Shown here in pieces: positions 49,834 to 60,600 of a DNA stretch of 64,000 nt. The translations under genes were made by a program, and so were the position numbers. The stretch's first letter is position 1. Every line of letters begins with the position of its first letter. The stretch spans positions 42,128,651 to 42,192,650 of the forward strand of contig NC_065571.1 of assembly GCF_937616625.2 (NCBI RefSeq). Reading direction: 5' to 3'. This stretch comes from Mercurialis annua. Taxonomy: Eukaryota; Streptophyta; Magnoliopsida; Malpighiales; Euphorbiaceae. The notes beneath the pieces were generated by a model that saw only the letters and a list, made by a program, of their open reading frames with translations, ran no database searches and was not told the DNA's origin.

Positions 49834-52800
49834 ATGATGGGAGGAGTGTTGTTGGTGAGCTTGGTGCTGACGGTGGTCGTTACTGATAATGGAGTTGTGG
49901 CGTCGGCGAAGGTTCCGGCGATGTTTGTGTTCGGAGATTCGTTGGTTGATAACGGCAATAATAATTATCTGAGCTCTATTGCTAAAGCTGATTATTATCC
50001 TTATGGTATCGATTATGCTATGGGTCCTACCGGCAGATTTTCCAATGGCAAAACTTTTGTTGATTTACTTGGTATTTTCTTTTTCTTTCATTTATGATTG
50101 GCTTAATTACTTAAAAACCACCCACCTTGAACTTTTTTTTCGTTTATACCATGACCTAGGAAAAAGTTCATTTATACCCTGACGTATGTGTTTATGTTCC
50201 ACCTCTACCCCGAGACACTAAATTAACCTCTTTTCATTTTAAAAAAAGTTCAAAATAGTCCTTCATTTAGAGAAAAATTCATTTCTAATTAATCTCTAAT
50301 TAGCTTAGGTTAAAAATGAAGAACTATTTTAAACTTTTTTCTTAATGAAAAGAGGTTAATTTAGTGCCTCGGGGTAGAGGTGAAACATAAATACATACGT
50401 CAGGGTATAAATGAACTTTTTCCTAGGTCAGGGTATAAACGAAAAAAAAGTTCAAGGTGAGTGGTTTTTAAGTAATTAAGCCTTTATGATTAGCTTAAAT
50501 TTATATTATCTATATTAAATTTCAGGGATAATCCCTATTCTCCCTATGAGATTTGATCCTAAATAGTATTACTTCCTCCATGAGTTTTAATAAACCGACT
50601 ATTTTCTTCAAATGTTTGTATTTTTTTAACTAAAATCTAATTTCTTTATTTTAGTCTTTGATAAAAAAAAAACATTCCATAAGGAGGTTTTGAAACATAA
50701 TATTTATGATAGATATAGTCGTTTTTCTAAAATTCATGGGGAAATTAGTATTTCAGACCAAATCTCACGGGGTAATAATAATTAACCCTAAATTTTATCT
50801 AGTAATTTATAAATGTATGTATTTACTTGTTTCTTGGCGAATTATGTCGAGATATTAAAAGAAATTACATCCATCTACCACGGATGAATCTAAAATTTTA
50901 TTAGTTTTTCAATTATTTTATTCAACAATTTAACAATCGCATATTCAAATATAAAAGCATAAATTTTTCAATAAAACAAAAAGGAATTAATTTGAATTCT
51001 CTTTCGGATGATTCAATATTTTCATGTTTGAGAACTCGTCGGGATAATTATTAAAATACATTTAAACATTCTGTTATATGAGAAATTTTTATGTAAACTC
51101 GGTACACCACGTTATCTATGGACTAAAACTATCATATTATGACACGTCATTAAATAATGACATTATCGTAATATTATTCAAAAGTGTAAAAAAGTAATAA
51201 ATAAAATTACAATAGTGCTACTATTTTAATAACGTGTCATAATGTGATAGGTTAGTTCACGAATGATGCAGTAGACTAAGTGTACCTAAAAATCTTTCTA
51301 TATTAAATAATAAAAATTTATATATTTTACAATTTAAGTCTCTAGCACATATTATATGAATCTTACTATGTAAAATTTCTAAATTGGGCATTGAATATAT
51401 ATACATGCAGGAGAGATGATTGGTGTTCCTTATCCTATAGCCTACTCAGATCCTGCTGCAACAGGAGCTAGATTACTTGGGGGAGTTAATTATGCTTCAG
51501 CAGCCGCTGGCATCCTTGACGAGAGTGGCCAACAATACGTAAAATTATTATAACACTTTCAATCCTTAACAAATTAGCTAAATCCATAGGAGGTTAAAAG
51601 CTTTAATTATAGAAAAATTTATTCTATATTTCAATTCTATATTTTTAATTCGTATGAAAATAGTATCAAAATTTTAATTTTGATTTCAAACAATGGATCC
51701 TCTTCATTTTTTGATGGATCCGCTAATTCGATGAAGCATATTCTTAGAATGTACAACAACTTTGATTTTCACGTAAGTCGTTATTTGAAGTGGTGTCTTA
51801 TGTAGCAACATGTTGCTAGAATATATGATTGTCACATCACTTTATTTTGATTTACAAAATAAATAATATTTTGGTACCACTTTGATATGCATTAGTGAAA
51901 TTTTGGTCCATAATTGAAGGTTTAGTAGCGGTCTGTTAACCGTCATTGTGACTACAAATTGCATGATAATATATTTACCAATGAGTTATATCTCAAATGA
52001 GACGTGCATTAGACGACATTATACTAAAATTCTGGAATCAAATTCTCCTATACACGCCAGAAATTCTCCTTCCTAAATGATAAATAAGATTGTATGACAA
52101 TATATGTATATCTGCAGGGAGAAAGGTACAGCTTGAGTCAGCAAGTATTGAATTTCGAATCAAATCTAAATGAACTACGGCGAATGCTGAACGGAACAAA
52201 TCTTACAGAGTTCTTAAGCAAATCACTCGCTGTTTTGGTGTTCGGAAGCAACGACTACATCAACAATTACCTTATGCCTTCAATTTACTCGTCTAGCTTC
52301 AACTATAGTCCTCCGGAATTCGCCAATCTTTTACTAAATACCTATGCTCGTCAGCTCTATGCATTATACAGTGTAGGGTTAAGGAAATTCCTGATAGCCG
52401 GAATAGGACCCCTCGGATGCATACCTAATCAAAGAGGAAGTGGCCAATCCCCTCCCGACAGGTGTGTCGATTACGTGAATCAAATACTTGGCAGCTTCAA
52501 TGAAGGACTAAAATCCCTCGTTGATCAGCTTAATAAATCATGCAAGGGTTCGATCTTTGCGTACGGAAACACGTACGCTGCAGTCGGAGATATTCTGAAT
52601 AATCCTAGTACTTATGGATTTAGTGTTGCCGATAGGGGTTGTTGCGGAATCGGAAGAAACCGAGGGCAAATAACATGCCTTTCTTTTGTGGTTCCATGTG
52701 CAAATAGAAATAGTTATGTGTTTTGGGATGCCTTCCACCCCACGCAAGCTGTTAATTCAATTCTTGCTAAGCGGGCATACACCGGAACACCTAGGGATTG

Positions 52801-52846
52801 TTATCCCATCAACGTCCAACAAATGACTCTCTTCTATTCATATTGA
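49834..52846 (+). CDS. GDSL esterase/lipase (SGNH hydrolase), secreted
   Basis: Exons 49834-50071, 51411-51538 and 52118-52846 join in phase to 364 residues. GDSL enzymes hydrolyse esters such as lipids and cuticle monomers, usually in the apoplast. A signal peptide spans about residues 1-25. Block I is [16 protein letters not shown] (nucleophile Ser), the Gly of block II is in [18 protein letters not shown], block III is [14 protein letters not shown] (oxyanion Asn), and block V is WDAFHPTQ (catalytic Asp and His). The length matches the family. Plant relatives often have five exons; here the last part (243 codons) is one exon. Intron 1 (1339 bp) carries two foldback MITEs. The substrate is unknown. 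Confidence 0.93.
50100..50482. mobile_element. Foldback MITE in GDSL intron 1, perfect 9-bp duplication
   Basis: A 383-bp near-perfect hairpin: GGCTTAATTACTTAAAAACC at the left and GGTTTTTAAGTAATTAAGCC at the right. The arms continue through 'ttcgtttatacc', 'aaaaagttcatttataccctgacgta' and 'cctctaccccgag' to a short centre near 50290. It is flanked by TTTATGATT at 50091-50099 and 50483-50491 (perfect). The high arm identity suggests a young insertion. Its end sequence resembles the 12444 MITE (GGCTTAATCAC). Confidence 0.95.
50525..50788. mobile_element. Second foldback MITE in GDSL intron 1
   Basis: A 264-bp inverted repeat: GGGATAATCCCTATTCTCCC at the left faces a right end whose complement begins GGGTTAATTATTATTACCCC. 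The inner blocks 'gagatttgatcctaaatagtatta' and 'accgactatttt' have matching partners. The flanks TAAATTTCA (50516-50524) and TAAATTTTA (50789-50797) agree at 8 of 9. It lies 42 bp from the 50100 MITE. Confidence 0.8.
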
Positions 52847-53867
52847 ATGCCTAAATATCATTATCAAATGAATTTCTATTTGTATTCAAAGTTTGTTGAT
52901 TGTAATTATTTTGTGTTTCAAATTTAATGAAGTGGAGGTTGTTGCGTTTAATTGATATGGATATGATTCTATACCCATAATGAAAAGTACTTAAATTCAT
53001 AATAATTAAATTTTTCTTATTTATTTAAAGAAGTGCGAAGTTAATGAATAAGAAAAATAAATTCCATGTATTGAAAATAAAATATACAAAGGAAGTTACC
53101 AAACTGAATGTGCATATTCAATTTTGATTCTATATAAAGAACAAAATTTTATCTTTTAACTTTAAGACGTAACACTCTCGATTCTGTTTAAAAGAAGATA
53201 GAGCTATGTTTGATTCATGAAATAGTTAAAAAATAAAATAATTATTTTTCATGTTCATCCATATTGAGATAAAAAAATTATTATTTTATGGAATTGTAAT
53301 TTCATAATTTTTGTAGAATATATATTCTTTCAAAATGTAAAGAATGTTTATCTAATTCCTTAGTGATAGTTACCAAATTCCATGAGCAAAACTCATACAG
53401 AGGCTCATGCACTTTATCAATTTTGTTCGAGAGGCCATTATCCTAAAGTTGTTCACTCTCAGGTCTCCATACTTTGAGAAACCCCAATTTTGATACCCTT
53501 AAATGGACGCAAATCATTGCGTATTTCCCAATCGTGGTGAGCGAGTGTGAGACCTTATTTTGCATGAACTGAAAGAAGCCCTAACTCATTGTCGTTGTTC
53601 GGTTTACGAACTCAAAAAACTTAAAGTGTGTCTGGTTTGCAAATTCAGAAAAACATTGTGCATTATGTCATCTGAAGAAAGAGAAAAGTTTTCTTAAACA
53701 TGTTGTGGACCATTACTTTCGAGGTTGGTACTTTATAACCTAATTGTTTATTTCTTTAAGGGATAAGGGTCATATATTTCCCTTGACGTTTGACTCAGGA
53801 TCAGGATGAGGTTGATACTTTATACCCTAATTGTTTGACAGTATAACGTTTGGCTCAGGATCAGTCC
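52847..53867. other. 3' flank of the GDSL gene, no further gene
   Basis: AT-rich, then from about 53350 a more balanced composition that may belong to the plant-mobile-domain remnant or its flank. No frame was recognised. Confidence 0.35.
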
Positions 53868-54580
53868 TCAGTAACCCTGAAGGAGGCTGTGCAAATAACA
53901 TACTTCGCCACAAAAGAAGGCGAGAAAGGCAACATGCTCTCTGTAGTCTGGAATGCTTTCTTTTTCGCCTTTGAATAATTTCACAAAAGGCCCGTAATTC
54001 CTTTGAGATTTTGTGAGAATGAACCTTGGGACGTCGGAGTCGAAGTTTGGAGAGATCTTTTCGTCGTTTATGGGAATATTCAAGATCAGGGTGAGATCTA
54101 ACAAAGTGACAGTCATTGAGCAGAACTTGAAGTAAAAGCAGTCGATGGCGCTAGACTAGTAGAGAGATGCGCCCGCCCATTATGTAATGCTTGGCGATCG
54201 GGCTAATGACTTGGAAAAGGGTGATAAGGTCATATATTCCAATCGCTTTCCAGATATTGCTGAAATGAGGGAGAAGTCTTAAAACCCACTCTTGGAAACT
54301 AGTATGTTTTATCGGTCAATTCTTGATTGTGGCGTCTTCCCAGACGGATGACTGATGGGGTGAAGTGTGGTGGTTCTTCGTCGTAGAATGGAGAAGCTAC
54401 TTCATATATATGACTAGATGATGTCAGAACAGGGCCGGCGCATATTTGGTTATTCCCAGCATCAGTGATTACCTTAAACTCGGTGGATGGAGCGACAAAG
54501 TGAGTCTCTTCGATCTTAGCAAATTCTAGCGGCGAGGTCAACATTTGGAGCAACCATTGTGGCTTCAGGAGAAGAGAAAT
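53868..54580 (-). pseudogene. Plant mobile domain (aminotransferase-like) gene remnant
   Basis: Minus-strand frames read, with at least one shift, NIWKAIGIYDLITLF (~54230-54190), then DCFYFKFCSMTVTLLDLTLI (~54145-54090), and farther on KLFKGEKE and YREHVAFLAFF (~53930-53900). This matches the order of the plant mobile domain: 'AxGIxDL', 'TxTLxDV..L.LPI', 'H.AFLxxWL'. The domain occurs in MAIL-type proteins and in Mutator- and Ty3-derived genes. The upstream frame 54553-54299 may be its N-terminal part. Frameshifts and the missing rest mark it as a decayed, probably transposon-derived copy. Confidence 0.5.
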
Positions 54581-56119
54581 CAGCCGTTAGACGGAATAAT
54601 ATGAAAAAAGAGGACGAAACAATAATAGTGATTACTTATCAGTGAAGTTGAAGATTGTAGAGAGCTGAAGGGAGAGGGAATTTTTCGGATTGCAATAAAT
54701 TAGGATAATGAGAAAATGAGTTGAATTTTCTTATTAAGGTGAAACTTGGGATAACCGTTCGAAGGACGTGGCAACGTGGGGCAACCGAAGGATCCATACA
54801 TGGAGTGATGTGGCAACGTGGGCCTTTTGGGGAGCCCAAATAGTTGAGGCCGACAAGAACAAGCCTAAGATCGTCATATAAGACTTGTTCGGAGCATTGT
54901 TTACACCGGCCAAAAATAGAGGTTCAAAAGAATCAGACGAGTTTATTTAGTGATTGAGGCCCATGTAAGCCATTGGTTTAGTGATATGTTTCAATAAGAG
55001 ATTTAGTCTCACTATAATTGTTTTTTTTCTTAGAAATAGGAGTTAGACTTAAATTAGAATTCTAGAATATGATGGTTATAAATAGTTGAGCATTTATATG
55101 TATTATCTTTATCATCGATCAACCAATTAAAAACCAAATTTCTGTGCTCTTTTATCCTGCAATTTCTGGATTGTTCTTAATTTAGGAGTAGATTTGATTT
55201 AATCTCGCTTGGATTCCTTAACCTGTAGAATAATCTGAATAGTTTAATCAGTTAACTTTGTTAGCCTAAAAGTCTTGTATGAATCTAAACTTTGTTTTGG
55301 TTAAAGCATTAAGTCTAAATAATATCCATTAATAAATTCAAACATTAGATTAAGAAATAACAATAATATTATCGTTTAGCATAAGTAAATTATAAAAAAG
55401 TGGAATTGGTAGCCTGCTAATATGAGTTCTGCCTAGGAGGTTATAGCGACATTGGAGGGCAGAAGTCAATTTGAAGAAGCAGTTGCTCATTTTGTGATTT
55501 AATCAGACTCAAAAGTGTTAGGAGATAATTTAATCAACAACAATTCGCTTTGCAATGACGTTATTTTAATACTGTTTTTAGTTTAATGAGGTGGGATGAG
55601 TGCTTAAAAATTATGTATGCTGATAAGAAAGCTAATAATTTTTTTGTCAAAGGCTAAAACTTTCATTGATGAGAATAAAAATTACGTAGATGAATGTTTC
55701 GTCAACAAATTGAAAGAATTATTCTGATGAGGGCTGTTAATACAGTCATCGATTAGAACCTTGTCAACCATTAAAAGGTTACTCAAAACATAAATGGTTC
55801 AAATTGAAAATATGATTTTGAAACCGCTTGATTCTTTAACCTTCAAACTTTTCAAGTCTGATCTTCAGTAAATCCATAAGTTATCTCCCAAGTTTTAGAT
55901 CTAGAACAACATAAAAAAGTTTACCCTAAAAAAAAAACAACATAAAAAAGTTTATTCAATCAAAATAAAATTCACATGAACACCTTATAAAAGACTTATT
56001 GAAATAAAAAAATTAGATATGCGATTAATAGTATTATGGCCGGAAAAATCATCTTCTCCCATCCTTAAAAAGATGAAGAAGAAAAACGTTTTTTGATTTT
56101 AGAGAGAAGGGAGATAGAG
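54581..56119. other. Intergenic, no gene recognised
   Basis: The first 300 bp may still belong to the plant-mobile-domain remnant. The rest shows no frame or repeat ends that can be named. Confidence 0.35.
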
Positions 56120-56128
56120 GGGGATTGA

Positions 56129-57023
56129 ACAAAGGATCTCTTTACCCCCTCAACTTGGCACAAAGTATCAAAAACGTCTAAAGTAGCAAAACCAAATCAC
56201 TTTTACCCCGAACTTGTCAAAACCGGTACAAAAACACTCCTATGGTGACGTGGCACCTTAATTGGAGAGTAGGTTTCTAATTAATCATAATTTACTATAA
56301 TAAATTATATTTAAATACTAATTAATTATAACTTAATCCTAATTAATTTAGAAACTTTTTTATACTTTTTTTCAAACTTTTTTTTTCCAATTTTCAGTGA
56401 GGAGGAGCTCCTCCTCGCAGGAGATCTGTTCTTGAGAGAACAGTTGTTCTCTCAAGGAACACGGCGACGCCGCTGTTCTTGAGAGAACAGACCTATGTCT
56501 GGTCTTCAACAACAGACCTGGGTCTGTTCTTCCTTAAGAACATATCCATGGGATCTGTTCTCGAGGAAGAAGAACATACCCGAGGGTCAGATGCACGGGT
56601 CTGTTCAGTTTTTTTTAAAAAAAATAGAGAAATTTAATTTTTTTTATTAAAAATATAAAAAAATTTGGGGTTGATTTGTTGTATATATAAAATTTGGTGG
56701 TTAATTTATTGTATTTATGAAATTCGAGGGTTAATTTGTTATATAAAATTTTAAATTAAAGGAATTAATTTTTATTTTTAAAATTATTAGGTATTAATTT
56801 ATAATGTTTAAAATAAATTATGATCATTTTAATCTTTTTTCCATAAAAACCCACTTTGGAAAAAATAAACCATCATTAAAACTGGAGAGTGTATCTTACT
56901 CTTTTAAGTGAGCGTGGATAGGTGGTTTTGTACCATTTTTAATAAATTCAGGGTAAAAATTTATTAATTTAAACGTCTTTAATATTTTGTACCAAGTTGA
57001 GAGGGTAAAGTGGTCCTTTCGAA
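56129..57023. mobile_element. Foldback element FB5 with hairpin core
   Basis: About 895 bp. The left arm 'AAAGGATCTCTTTACCCCCT' faces the right arm, whose complement is 'AAAGGACCACTTTACCCTCT'; the pairing continues ('caacttggcacaaagtatc'). The core (56395-56610) is GC-richer with self-complementary words: 'gaggaggagctcctcctc', 'tctgttcttgagagaacag', 'ggcgacgcc'. A perfect 9-bp repeat GGGGATTGA flanks it at 56120-56128 and 57024-57032. Non-coding. Confidence 0.75.
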
Positions 57024-57062
57024 GGGGATTGATGTGGCACGCCAACATATTGATTATTGATT

Positions 57063-57459
57063 GATTAAATTACCTAAGGTCCCTGAGTTATACTATAATT
57101 GACAGTTTGGTACCCCTTGTTTCAAAAGTTTACTTAATAGTCCCTCAGTTTTAATTCCGTTAACTATTAGGTTCCTCTATTAATTTCGACACTTATTTTC
57201 AAACGATTTGGTACCCCATCTTTAGTTTTGTGAAAGATTTAGTCCCTCACTTTTAATTTTACTAAACGATTTGGTCCCTCACTTTTAAACGATTTAGTAC
57301 CCGAATTTAAATCCGTTAAACGATTTAGTCCCTCAAATTAACAGATGGATCTCTCAGTTAATAGAATTAAAACTGAAGGACCATTAAGTAGACTTTTGAA
57401 ACAAGGAATACCAAACTGTTAATTATGGTATATTTCAGGGATCTCTAAATAATTTGCTC
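57063..57459. mobile_element. Foldback MITE upstream of the ribokinase gene
   Basis: A 397-bp inverted repeat. The left segment 'ggtccctgagttatactata' and 'cagtttggtaccccttgttt' faces 'aaacaaggaataccaaactg' and 'tatggtatatttcagggatc' at the right. The centre holds 3-4 tandem copies of 'aacgatttagtccctcactt'. It is flanked by a perfect TTATTGATT at 57054-57062 and 57460-57468. It lies 189 bp before the ribokinase start and only 39 bp after FB5, so it forms part of that gene's promoter region. Confidence 0.85.
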
Positions 57460-57648
57460 TTATTGATTTATGAAAGTTTCTATTCCTTTGGAAAAAAACA
57501 CGTGTTCAATTTTGAAATAAAATAAATATAAACACCTACTTTCCATAATAAATAATCCAATTTCAAAAAATAAAATAGAAGGATTCAAATTACAATGATC
57601 TGAAAGCGACCCAGAGAAAGTGTTGATTGTACAACAGCAACGACAACC

Positions 57649-60600
57649 ATGAAAGGAGTAGTTTTCTCGCCTACTGACCGTTGTTTCCTTACTACCAAAT
57701 CCCAAAATCCTACAATAAACCCAATTCAATTCATCAACCAACAACCTCAAATCCAAAACCCATCAACAAAACCAAACCAATTCCCATCATTCACGGCTAA
57801 ATCATCCCAAAACCCAGTTGTCCCAATCACCAAGAACACTCCACCATTGGTTGTAGTTGGTTCAGCTAATGCAGATATCTATGTTGAAATTGAAAGGTTA
57901 CCCAAAGAAGGGGAGACAGTGTCGGCCAAGAATGGACAGACTCTTGCTGGTGGTAAAGGAGCTAACCAAGCAGCTTGTGGTGGCAAACTTTGTCACCCAA
58001 CTTACTTTCTGGGTCAGGTGGGTGATGATGCCAATGGGAAGCTGATTACTGATGCTTTAAAGAATGATGGGGTTTGTCTTGATTATGTTAGGTTTGTTGG
58101 GGATGTGCCCACTGGACATGCTGTTGTTATGCTCCAGTCTGATGGCCAGAACTCTATTATTATTGTTGGTGGTGCTAATATGAATTCCTGGCCTGAGAAT
58201 TTGAGTGATGATGATTTGATGGTTGTGAGGAATGCTGGTATTGTTTTGCTTCAGAGGGAGATTCCTGATGATATTAATATCCAAGTTGCAAAGGTCCATT
58301 CTTTTTTTGTTTTATCTTCAATTTTGATACAGATAAATCTGTGATTTTTCCAGTTGTCAAGCTTGATTTTGAGTGCTTTGCTTCCAAAAGATGTGTTCTT
58401 TGAGTTCATGTTTATACTTTCCCTAGGCAATATAAGATTGAATATATGCTTATTGATTCTTGAGGGTTATTATTTCTCAATTTTTTTAATTGTAAAGAAC
58501 TAATAAGAAGTTGGGCACTAGCTTTGATACTACATTATGGGTGTCAGATGGTTATGTTAGACTTCCAAGGGAGATGGAAGTGTTCAAGATTAGCATAGTA
58601 ACTAGGAGTTACTAGTCTTGTTGGTGCAGGATGCTTACGAGTCTATAGATACTTGATACCTATACGTTTATAAGTTTCCGTACATAGTTGGCATCTGAAT
58701 CAGTTAGTATCATTGTCTATTAGAGAAAATTTGAACTGTGTGATGAGCTTTTAATTATGAGCTTAGAATTTTGTCAATATCTCCAAGTTGCATGAAAATT
58801 TCATAGTATTTTAATTTTCAACTTCTTCTGATTCTCGTTTGCATTGCATATTATACCATTTAAAAATGATACTTCAAAGTTATTAATCATGATGGGCAGT
58901 GGTCGCCAGAAATTTCTATGCCATAGGGCAATTTGCGATCTATGTTTTACAATCTGCATTATGGATTGTCTGTTTGTTGACTTGAATGTCATAGGCATCT
59001 TGTGATATGTGAACTATGGATAGAGAATAAATTTTTTTAACTTCCCAAATTTTAGAAATGTTATGCTTAGGTAACTCTTGCATTCTTTAGTATAGTTGAA
59101 GGGTCTGATTAATAGGCATCATATTTTACTATTTTACGTTAACATGAGTCTATCATACATTGAAAAGATGAGTGGAAATGTTTTTGCAAGTCGCTTTGTT
59201 ATCAATTCTATTGCAATTTTCATTTACTCAACAACATTTGCAATTCCCATAAAAAAAAACTATACCTTTGATAGTAAACACCAAGTCCAGGGGAGCTTCA
59301 TACATTTATGTGAATTACATATTGTAAAATAGTAAAGGCTCCTGCGATCATCTTTAGTGTTTCCTTCAATTTTAGTTTTTTTGTAGAGTTAATGTACAGG
59401 TCTTTTAATGTACAGGTCTTTTAAGATTAACAATTTCTGTAGTGTTAATCTTTCCTGTAGTCCTCTTTAGCGTTTCCTCCATTTTAAGGTTTTTGTAGAG
59501 TTCATGCAGAAGTTTCTGATCTATATAATTGAATTGTACTGCCACCATTATTAGTTGATCTTGACAAATGACATCCCCTAGCTTATCATCATCAGTGCTC
59601 ATTTCACTTGGTTGTGGCTCTAAATTTTTGCCTATCTTTGTTAGTGCTGTTTGAATTTATATATTTTCAGCCCTACCTCTTGCTCTCCATTAAGCTCAAT
59701 CTTGAGAGAACCTTGATGCGAATCTGTTCTTTCTTCCTTTTATTTCATCTTCCAGTTGTGCTTTCTAATATCAAGAAGATGCTTCAAAAAGTTCTTGAGA
59801 TGTGCTTCTTCTATTAGTAACCGTTGCTTGCTTCATCAAGTCTACCATTTGCTTTAACAAATCTTTGGTTTTTATTTATCTACCTAACTGAAATGTGTGC
59901 AAATGCTAAAGTATGTGGAACTCATAGTTGAGGTAGATGCAAATGCTTTGAGTGCAAAGCCATTATTTATTTTTGATGGTGAAGTGGACTCTGACCTTGA
60001 ATTAACGTGATATTTCAATTAAAGTTTTTTTTCTTGATAATGTGCTATTTGATTAAATGGAGATCTTTTAATTGTTCTCTAGCGATTAGTTTTGATGTTT
60101 CTTCCTTTATCATCAGTGATATATTGACGATGTTATTATTGAAACTTCCTTAGATATTACATTTTTATTTCTTTTACTGACATCATTTACACTTTGTTTT
60201 CAGGCTGCAAAGCAAGCAGGCGTTCCGGTCATTTTGGATGCTGGGGGAATGGATGCACCAATACCCTCAGAGTTATTGAACTTTGTTGACATCTTGAGCC
60301 CAAATGAAACTGAACTTGGTCGTATAACTGGAATGCCAACCGAAAGCTTTGAACAGATCAGTCTGGCTGTTAAAAAGTGTCATGAACTGGTTAGTAATCA
60401 AAACCTAAGCAATATTTATTATTAATTATTTTGTTATGTAGCTAGTGTGATTTTGCATTGTATGTTTGTAAATTTAAATGAAAACTTTATATGACATTCA
60501 TCCCAATGACGATTGAAATGGTTCATTGAGCTGCTTCGAACTTATGATTTTACCTTCTGTTTGGATTTGAGCAAACCTGATAGTTGTATTTATATTTTAG

